Part shown: piece by piece, positions 58,051 through 64,000 of the stretch
How positions within the stretch are numbered: the stretch's first letter is position 1
How the letters are laid out: each line of letters begins with the position of its first letter
Source: Odoribacter laneus YIT 12061
GTDB taxonomy: Bacteria; Bacteroidota; Bacteroidia; Bacteroidales; Marinifilaceae
Direction of reading: 5' to 3'
DNA: 64,000 bases
Assembly (NCBI RefSeq): GCF_000243215.1
Contig: NZ_JH594598.1
Coordinates: forward strand, 72,031-136,030
The notes under the pieces: model-generated
Database searches by the model: none
What the model was told of the DNA's origin: nothing
Seen by the model: only the letters and a program-made list of their open reading frames with translations
Translations under genes and position numbers: made by a program

Positions 58051-59067
58051 ATGCAAATATTAGTTTCCGGTGTCGCGGGTTTTATCGGTTCTTTTCTTAC
58101 GGAAGCCCTTTTACTTCAAGGATATCAGGTATATGGTATAGATTCCATTAACGATTATTACGATACTTCGATAAAATATGCCCGTTTAAAAAAATGCGGA
58201 ATCATTCCGGGCGCCTATGGACAAATTATTTCTTCTGCTATTTACCCTTCTTATCAGTTCCAGCAACTAGATTTGTGTGATAAAGAAAATCTAAACGCCA
58301 TTTTCCAAAAAAATAAATTCGATTGCGTGATTAACCTGGCTGCTCAGGCGGGTGTCCGCTACAGCTTAAAGAATCCGCATGCTTATCTGGAAAGTAACAT
58401 CATTGGTTTTTTAAACATTTTAGAGGCCTGCCGTTATCATTCCTGTACCCGATTAATTTATGCTTCCTCTTCTTCTGTATATGGGAATGATACGGAGATA
58501 CCTTTTAAAGAAACTGCCCGGGTGGACCATCCGGTCAGCATGTACGCCGCCACTAAAAAAAGCAATGAACTGATGGCCTACACCTATTCTTATCTGTATC
58601 AAATACATACCATCGGCCTTCGTTTTTTTACAGTTTACGGACCTTATGGACGGCCTGATATGGCTCCTATGCTTTTTGCAAAAGCGATCGATCGTAATGA
58701 ACCGATTCATATCTTTAATAACGGAAATCTATCCCGGGATTTTACTTATATAGACGACATCGTACAAGGCATCACCACCATAGTGGCACACCCGGAAAAA
58801 GCCCGCAGGGAAGTAGCAGAAATTCCTGCCGTAATCTATAATATCGGTCACGGTTCTCCTATAAAATTACTGGATTTTATTCATTTGCTCGAAAAGCAGC
58901 TGGGAAAAGCAGCTCAAAAAGAATATGTGGGTATGCAACCCGGCGATGTATACCAAACCTGGGCCGATACCACCCGGCTAAAGGAAGATTATCAGTACAT
59001 ACCCACGACCTCTTTGGAAGAAGGAATCAAAAAATTCGCCGACTGGTATAAAGCTTATTATACATAA
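58051..59067 (+). CDS. UDP-glucuronate 4-epimerase-like NAD-dependent epimerase
   Basis: The 338-residue short-chain dehydrogenase/reductase has the Rossmann motif GVAGFIGSFL (7-16), the catalytic Ser/Thr in ASSSSVYGN and YxxxK in MYAATKKSNE. The stretch AAQAGVRYSLKNPHAYLESN with FFTVYGPYGRPDMAPMLF is typical of UDP-glucuronate epimerases, which provide UDP-galacturonate for capsule or LPS. No glycosyltransferase cluster surrounds it. It is preceded by the small-RNA-like unit and followed by nhaA. Confidence 0.9.
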   Translation: MQILVSGVAGFIGSFLTEALLLQGYQVYGIDSINDYYDTSIKYARLKKCGIIPGAYGQIISSAIYPSYQFQQLDLCDKENLNAIFQKNKFDCVINLAAQAGVRYSLKNPHAYLESNIIGFLNILEACRYHSCTRLIYASSSSVYGNDTEIPFKETARVDHPVSMYAATKKSNELMAYTYSYLYQIHTIGLRFFTVYGPYGRPDMAPMLFAKAIDRNEPIHIFNNGNLSRDFTYIDDIVQGITTIVAHPEKARREVAEIPAVIYNIGHGSPIKLLDFIHLLEKQLGKAAQKEYVGMQPGDVYQTWADTTRLKEDYQYIPTTSLEEGIKKFADWYKAYYT

Positions 59068-59241
59068 CAATTAAACTAGCAACTGAAATACAGGTATGCC
59101 GAAAAGCAACCAATCCAACTACTATCGAAAAAAATCAAATGAATTTTCTTTTTTTAATGGGGAATAAAATTCAATTAAATTACACAGTATAAATCTTAAA
59201 ATTTAACCCTTCTTCTTTTATAGTTTATTAATATTTTTTAA

Positions 59242-59249
59242 TAAATTTG
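59242..59249 (+). promoter_or_regulatory. -7 promoter box of nhaA
   Basis: TAAATTTG is a perfect TAnnTTTG, 25 bases before the ATG. The -33 region has only T-rich sequence. Confidence 0.5.
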
Positions 59250-59274
59250 CCTCCCTAAATGGAAAGCATTTGTA

Positions 59275-60612
59275 ATGAACAAAGATATTTTCAAATACCC
59301 TATCCGCCATTTTATACAACATAAAATCAATAGCGGAGCTATTTTACTTTTTGTTGCCATCATTGCAATGATTATTGCCAATTCTCCTTTCCGGGAACAT
59401 TACAATTCCTGGTTTGCCAAAGAAGTAGTCTTTCAATTCGGGGATTTTAGTCTTTTTCACAGCCACGGGTCTAATATGAATCTACTGGCATTAATCAATG
59501 ATGCTTTAATGGCCATATTTTTCTTTTCGGTAGGCTTGGAAATCAAACGGGAAATTTTAGTAGGCGAACTTTCCACTCCTCGCAAAGCTTTACTTCCCGT
59601 TATAGCGGCTTGTGGGGGTATGATTATACCGATTTTAATATTCTGGGCCATCGGTCCTACAGGTCCAGCTGCTAAAGGAGCTGCCATTCCAATGGCCACG
59701 GACATCGCTTTTTCTCTGGGAGTACTTTCTTTATTAGGCCAAAAAGTCCCTTTAAGTCTCAAGATTTTCTTAACTGCTTTCGCTGTTGTAGACGACATCG
59801 GTGGTATCATTGTCATCGGTCTTTTTTACAGCAATCAGCTCATTTGGGAATATCTGCTTTGGTCCCTTTTCTTTGTCGGATTACTATGGGGAGGAGGCCG
59901 ATTGGGAATAAGCAGTAAATTATTCTATATCTTTTTTGGGATCATTGTATGGTATTTCTTCCTTAATTCCGGAATTCATCCGACCATTGCAGGAGTAATC
60001 GTCGCCTTCACCGTTCCGGCCCGTCCAAAAATTCATCTTCCGGCCTATATCGCAGATATCCGGCAGAGTCTGGAACGTTTACCGGAAAAAGCAGCACTTT
60101 CTTCCAATATACTCACGAACTCCGAACTTTCGGTTTTAAAGCATATCGAAGCCTCCTCCGACAAAGCGATCAGTCCTCTTCAGTCCTTAGACGACAACCT
60201 GCATCCTTTGGTAAACTATATCGTCATGCCATTGTTTGCTTTTGCCAATGCAAGTATCTCTTTTACAGGATTCTCTTTGGGTAGCATAGAAGGAGTAACG
60301 CTTACCGTATTTATCTCTCTGGTATTTGGGAAATTAATCGGCATCTTTTCTTTTACCTGGCTGTCTGTCAAAACAGGTCTCTTGACCATGCCCGAAAAAA
60401 TGAACAACCGAAGTCTTTTTGGAATATCTCTTTTAGGAGGTATCGGTTTTACTGTTTCTCTCTTTATCGCTAATTTATCCTATGCCAATCTCAGCGGGAC
60501 CGGAAGTACGTTATTAAATCAAGCCAAACTAGGAATCATCTCCGGTTCTATATTTGCCGGTATATGTGGCTATCTGGTTCTCCGCAAAGTATTAAAAAAC
60601 AATAATCCATAA
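59275..60612 (+). CDS. nhaA: Na+/H+ antiporter NhaA
   Basis: NhaA exports sodium in exchange for protons across the inner membrane. The 445-residue protein has about twelve helices, with the transport-site aspartates in AFAVVDDIGGIIVIG (about 166-180) and the helix IV motif MATDIAFSLGVLSLLG. FFSVGLEIKREILVGELS and GGIGFTVSLFIANLSY are also family hallmarks. A hydrophilic loop (about 265-305, ALSSNILTNSELSVLKHIEA) is longer than in E. coli NhaA, as in other Bacteroidetes. Confidence 0.96.
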   Translation: MNKDIFKYPIRHFIQHKINSGAILLFVAIIAMIIANSPFREHYNSWFAKEVVFQFGDFSLFHSHGSNMNLLALINDALMAIFFFSVGLEIKREILVGELSTPRKALLPVIAACGGMIIPILIFWAIGPTGPAAKGAAIPMATDIAFSLGVLSLLGQKVPLSLKIFLTAFAVVDDIGGIIVIGLFYSNQLIWEYLLWSLFFVGLLWGGGRLGISSKLFYIFFGIIVWYFFLNSGIHPTIAGVIVAFTVPARPKIHLPAYIADIRQSLERLPEKAALSSNILTNSELSVLKHIEASSDKAISPLQSLDDNLHPLVNYIVMPLFAFANASISFTGFSLGSIEGVTLTVFISLVFGKLIGIFSFTWLSVKTGLLTMPEKMNNRSLFGISLLGGIGFTVSLFIANLSYANLSGTGSTLLNQAKLGIISGSIFAGICGYLVLRKVLKNNNP

Positions 60613-60741
60613 ATAGAAATTTCGTCTTATTATTTTTTATTTATAGGAAAAAATGGAGTTGATTTCCCTGCTTTCTAAAATTGTCTTCACCTTCATCGGC
60701 TAATTCTTTCTCAAATTATTTTCTAAAAAAGAATACATTTC

Positions 60742-60772
60742 TTTGTTATTCCCTCAAAAACATCTATATTTG
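60742..60772 (+). promoter_or_regulatory. Consensus promoter of tRNA-Ser
   Basis: TTTG (60742-60745) and TATATTTG (60765-60772) are 19 bases apart, identical in layout to the tRNA-Tyr promoter. Confidence 0.9.
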
Positions 60773-60782
60773 CATCGCTTTT

Positions 60783-60912
<130 letters not shown>

Positions 60913-60988
60913 TTTGTAGGTTTTTTATTGTCTATAAGTCTTGTTTCCAAGACAACAAAAGGACTGTAAAAGACATAGTTTCGTTACT

Positions 60989-61031
60989 AAATCGTTACCT
61001 CTTCCCTAGCGAACAAAAACGGTAACGATTT
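60989..61031. repeat. 11-base inverted repeat between tRNA-Ser and the integrase
   Basis: AAATCGTTACC (60989-60999) and GGTAACGATTT (61021-61031) are perfect inverted repeats 21 bases apart; a further TCGTTAC lies just before (60981-60987). Such sites between attachment site and integrase gene often bind the recombinase arms or an excisionase. Confidence 0.45.
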
Positions 61032-61129
61032 GTCCCGAAATGACCACAGAAAGTCCGAATTTGTCCACCATCTATCTGTCTCACATTTAATAAGTTATTA
61101 GTAGTTTTGCAACTTTAAAATGTGAGGTT

Positions 61130-61880
61130 ATGAAGAGTACATTTAAAGTCCTTTTCTATTTGAAGAAAGGCTCTGAAAAAAAAGAATGGTGAGGTTATGA
61201 TTATGGCAAGAATTACCATTGACGGTAAACTTTGCCAGTTCAGTACAAAACAAAGCATTTTGCCTGATAGCTGGAATATAACAGCAGGAAAAGTCAAAGG
61301 TAAGGGTGCGGGTAAAATCAATGCTTTGTTAGATGATATAAAAGCATCCCTGAACACGATCTACCATGAACAACAACGGCGTGACAACTAGGTAACAGCC
61401 GAAAAGGTAAAGAATGAATTTTTTGGACACAGTGAGAAACACGAAACCATCCTTACCCTTTTTAAAAAGCACAATGACGATGTAAAGCAGTTGGTTGGTA
61501 TATCCAAGACGATTGCCACCTACCGTAAATATAAAGTGACCCGCCGCCATCTTGCCGAGTTTATCCAAAGCAAATACAATATAGCGGATATTGCCATCAA
61601 TGAAATCACTCCGATGTTTATTACAGACTTTGAGTTGTATTTGCGTACTACCTGTAAATGTGGTTACAATACGACCGCCAAGTTCATGCAGTTTTTCAAG
61701 CGTATCATCCTGATTGCCCGTAATAATGGCATCCTGATAGGTGATCCATTCGCAATTATAAAATACGTTTAGAAAAAGTGAATAGGGGGTATTTGTCAGA
61801 GGATGAAATTAAAATCATCCTTAAACAGCCATTGGTTGATACCAACACCACAAAGGGCAAAAACAAGAAATATTACTAAA
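61130..61880 (+). pseudogene. Inactivated CTnDOT-type tyrosine recombinase
   Basis: An ATG at 61130 opens MKSTFKVLFYLKKGSEKKEW, typical of Bacteroidetes integrases, then a +1 shift moves the frame to MARITIDGKLCQFSTKQSIL at 61200. An in-frame TAG at 61389, and a shift near 61765 before LEKVNRGYLSEDEIKIILKQ, give at least three lesions. The arm-binding and SAM-like core-binding domains are present, but the sequence ends soon after at 61880, so the whole catalytic domain (R-H-R-Y) is missing. A -7 box TAGTTTTG is at 61102-61109. The element can no longer move by itself. Confidence 0.9.
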
Positions 61881-62071
61881 TCTTTCAGCAATACTTTCTC
61901 CTTTGGCATGAAAAAAGGTACAAACAAAACATCATGCAGGCGAAGCTCGCCCGCATGAGGATGATTGCTTCTGGAGGAACATTAGATGTCAATAGGTATT
62001 TAAAAACAGGCACACTAATGCCGAATAAATATTGGCTGTCAATATCAGGATATGTCCTTTCATTTTTGAGA

Positions 62072-62701
62072 TTACCAAATATTACGATGTATTCTATCCT
62101 CTATCCAAATTTCTTTCTGTTTACAGATATGTGCATTTTCCGCAGCATAGCCAATAGCAAGAAAACAAGTAAACTCATATTCTTCAGGAGCATTAACGAG
62201 GTGTTTTACATATTCCGGTTCGTTACCGATGGGAATACGAAACGCACATGCCAATCCCTCGGCGGTTGCTGCCAGTAAGATATTTTCTACTGCCGCCCAT
62301 GCCGAAGCGAAATAATTGAGTGAACTTTGGTCTGTCGGGTGACACAGAGGACAATCCTTTTGTCGAAAAAACGGTAGAACAAGGCAATTACTTTGCATCA
62401 GCATACGTTGTTGTTTGGGTAATGCATCAACAAACATGGCATGTTCGTCCTTGTCCATTACGTTTGCGGCGGCTTCAAGTCCAGTCTGTTGAATGTTTTT
62501 AGTGTTTTCTGCCACAGGCGATATAAGTCGAGCAATGTTTTCCTGCCCTCTTACCACAATTAACTCAAACTGTCGTAAATGGTCATTAGTGGGAGCTTTA
62601 AAGGCTGCCGATAATACTTTTTTCAGCACTTCATCCGTTACTTCCTTATCGGAAAAGTCGCGGATGGTTCTTCTTTTCTCTAATACTTGGTAAAAGTCCA
62701 T
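62072..62701 (-). CDS. Nitroreductase-family flavoprotein
   Basis: The 209-residue protein is an FMN-dependent nitroreductase-like enzyme. The start MDFYQVLEKRRTIRDFSDKEV contains the conserved RRTIRxF flavin-phosphate site, and APTNDHLRQFELIVVRG and the later AAVENILLAATAEGLACAFR and IGYAAENAH match the fold. It contains HAMFVDALPKQQ and a Cys-rich stretch (KDCPLCHP) that is unusual for the family. It is divergent from the AraC gene, with 128 bases between the two starts, and is probably its target, as in other oxidative or drug-stress pairs. Confidence 0.88.
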   Translation of the reverse strand: MDFYQVLEKRRTIRDFSDKEVTDEVLKKVLSAAFKAPTNDHLRQFELIVVRGQENIARLISPVAENTKNIQQTGLEAAANVMDKDEHAMFVDALPKQQRMLMQSNCLVLPFFRQKDCPLCHPTDQSSLNYFASAWAAVENILLAATAEGLACAFRIPIGNEPEYVKHLVNAPEEYEFTCFLAIGYAAENAHICKQKEIWIEDRIHRNIW

Positions 62702-62758
62702 AACAATATATTTTAATAGTTATACTTGTTGTTTTCGGCAGCAAAGTTACGTCTGTTT

Positions 62759-62805
62759 ATTGTTGTATATTTGTGGTATTGTTTTGTATAATTGTCGTAT
62801 ATTTG
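62759..62805. promoter_or_regulatory. Operator-like direct repeats between nitroreductase and AraC genes
   Basis: ATTGTTGTATATTTG (62759-62773) and ATTGTCGTATATTTG (62791-62805) differ by one base and are 32 bases apart, about three helical turns; ATTGTTTTGTATA (62778-62790) is a partial third copy. Both full copies end in a perfect TATATTTG -7 box. The second is well placed for the AraC gene. Confidence 0.55.
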
Positions 62806-62829
62806 CATCGGACTAATTTATATGTAATT

Positions 62830-63684
62830 ATGGAAGAAATAATTATCCCTTATGAATTGCCCGAAGTGGAAAATCATTCGTTCTTCTTTATAAACCAACG
62901 AGTTAATACTCATATAGAAGCCAAATTGCATCAGCACGATGCATGGGAGCTATATTATGTATTACATGGATATGGAACTCGAATGGCAGGTGATACGTTA
63001 CAATCTTTTTCGGCAGGTGATGTAGCATTGATCCCCCCGTCTATGCCTCATTATTGGGAATATACACCCTTATCGGCAGACAGTGATGGATATATTCATT
63101 ACTTGATGGTTGCTTTCAGTCACTCCTTTATTGTGAGGTGTATGGAGATGTTTCCCGAATTGCGAAATCGTTTAGCAAGTCTTACATTTCCTGTTAATGC
63201 ATTAAAGTTTGGAATAGAAAGTTCTCGTATCATTCGCAAAATGTTATCGCAGATGAACAATATGGACGAATTGGGGCGATTGTGCGAAATGTTCCGCTTA
63301 CTACCTATTATTTTCAATACATCCGACCATATTTTTGCAGGTAAACCTATGCATATTGAGCGTGATGTAAGACGTATGCAGCAAATTTGTACTTATGTGA
63401 TGGCTCATTACGTTCATACTATCTCTTTAGATGAAATTGCCGCCGAAGTGGGTATGAACCGTTCTGCGTTTTGCTCTTATTTCAAACGATGCAAAGGAAT
63501 GACATTCTCACAATTTGTTACCCAATATCGCTTGAATACTGCTTGTGAACTTCTGAAACACTCACAAAAACAAATCTCGGAAATCTGTTTTGCAGTAGGC
63601 TTTAATGATGTTCCGCATTTTAATAGAGTTTTCAAAGAATTGGAAGGAGTATCACCAAAGGACTATAGGAAGATAAATGCCTAA
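62830..63684 (+). CDS. AraC-family transcriptional regulator
   Basis: The 284-residue protein has an N-terminal cupin ligand-binding domain (about 10-150; the metal-site-like HQHDAWELYYVLHGYG) and a C-terminal double helix-turn-helix (about 185-284; LDEIAAEVGMNRSAFCSYFK and ISEICFAVGFNDVPHFNRVF). The start at 62830 is chosen because the -7 box at 62798-62805 rules out the ATG at 62773. It probably controls itself and the divergent nitroreductase through the repeats between them. It lies inside the degraded tRNA-Ser island. Confidence 0.9.
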   Translation: MEEIIIPYELPEVENHSFFFINQRVNTHIEAKLHQHDAWELYYVLHGYGTRMAGDTLQSFSAGDVALIPPSMPHYWEYTPLSADSDGYIHYLMVAFSHSFIVRCMEMFPELRNRLASLTFPVNALKFGIESSRIIRKMLSQMNNMDELGRLCEMFRLLPIIFNTSDHIFAGKPMHIERDVRRMQQICTYVMAHYVHTISLDEIAAEVGMNRSAFCSYFKRCKGMTFSQFVTQYRLNTACELLKHSQKQISEICFAVGFNDVPHFNRVFKELEGVSPKDYRKINA

Positions 63685-63685
63685 T

Positions 63686-63736
63686 TTAGTGCAAGTTGCA
63701 AGTATATATCTATATATAGCTTGCACCTTGCACTAA
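63686..63736. repeat. 18-base-arm palindrome after the AraC gene
   Basis: The arms 63686-63703 and 63719-63736 are nearly perfect inverted repeats with TTAGTGCAAG/CTTGCACTAA ends and an alternating TA centre that can pair further. No T tract follows. It starts one base after the AraC stop, so it may end that transcript, or it may be a small repeat element. Confidence 0.55.
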
Positions 63737-63939
63737 TTGCTAAACATTTATATTCAGACATTTACGTAATTCGGAAAAGAGTTGTATCTTTTAATCTGTG
63801 AGATAGACAGACAAACAGCGGAAAAAGCCGGACAAAAGCGTCAATGGAAATCGTTACTGTTTCTTTACCTATTTGAAACTTTGAAAAAAATAATATACTG
63901 ATTTATAGGCTGTTAGATGGTTATATTCAGTACCCTGTC

Positions 63940-64000
63940 CCTCCGCAGAACCTACTGGACAAATAAGGACAGTAAGAGGACAAAAACCTACAAATCAGTA
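63940..64000 (+). repeat. Right attachment-site-like repeat
   Basis: CCTCCGCAGAACCTACTGGA and GGACAAAAACCTACAAATC here correspond to 60861-60912 at the tRNA-Ser 3' end, with about ten extra bases between the two blocks. The window ends inside the repeat. The 200 bases before it (63737-63939) hold no gene that I can support. Confidence 0.6.

Noticed and set aside
61934-62278. 114-codon frame at the end of the nitroreductase gene
   Set aside because: The second half is antisense to the conserved end of the nitroreductase, and the first half is decayed sequence behind the integrase.

Overview
The window reads as an ordinary chromosomal stretch of a gut-type Bacteroidales bacterium. The evidence is the set of protein families (NigD-like, BACON-domain and LruC-domain lipoproteins, a SusE/SusF-era style of secreted lipoproteins, TamB paired with TsaD, CTnDOT-like integrase remains), the lack of strong Shine-Dalgarno sites, and promoters of the Bacteroidetes type (TTTG, 19 bases, TAnnTTTG), which are perfect or near perfect in front of three tRNA genes. 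Odoribacteraceae is my best guess for the family, but the sequence alone does not prove it.

Layout. 1-3470: greA with a structured leader, a HIT protein, a thioesterase, a HAD phosphatase and, convergent, a TtcA-like tRNA thiolase. 3.5-9.3 kb: a secreted GH2 beta-galactosidase facing a BACON-domain lipoprotein. 9.4-16.7 kb: a complete phosphate-starvation locus, pstS-pstC-pstA-pstB-phoU followed by a PhoB-like regulator and PhoR-like kinase, preceded by four 11-base direct repeats that look like a Pho box; a strong hairpin separates pstS from pstC. 16.8-25 kb: a NigD-like lipoprotein, tRNA-Pro, a CNNM/CBS-domain transporter with a folded leader, a large PAS/GAF histidine kinase, and a frameshifted, N-terminally truncated histidine kinase. 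25-26.3 kb: a MalY-type C-S lyase.

27-34.3 kb is an accessory block of unfamiliar genes, nearly all on the minus strand: a 1022-residue beta-propeller / single-TM / helical protein that looks like a membrane-bound regulator, several small membrane proteins, a secreted WG-like repeat protein and a secreted lysozyme-like protein. Two almost identical 33-35 base inverted repeats (same half-sites, same spacing, conserved flank) stand in front of the two membrane-protein transcription units on either side of the propeller gene. I regard this as the most likely undescribed system in the window: an envelope sensor with its own two-operator regulon.

34.4-60.6 kb returns to housekeeping genes: lytic transglycosylase, TGS-fused nucleoside kinase, ornithine aminotransferase, TamB/TsaD divergent pair, hydroxyacid dehydrogenase, tRNA-Tyr and tRNA-Gly, a DMT and an MFS transporter, a TPR histidine kinase, an unknown 508-residue C-terminally membrane-anchored protein coupled to a GNAT acetyltransferase, a LruC lipoprotein, LpxB/MtaB divergent pair, UDP-glucuronate epimerase and NhaA. 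A 157-base element with perfect 28-base inverted ends sits at 53.6 kb and a 23-base piece of it recurs at 45.7 kb.

60.8-64 kb is a small degraded island at tRNA-Ser: the tRNA 3' end and its terminator are partly repeated at the right edge of the window, and between the copies lie a dead tyrosine recombinase, a nitroreductase and a divergent AraC-type regulator with repeated operator-like sites between them.
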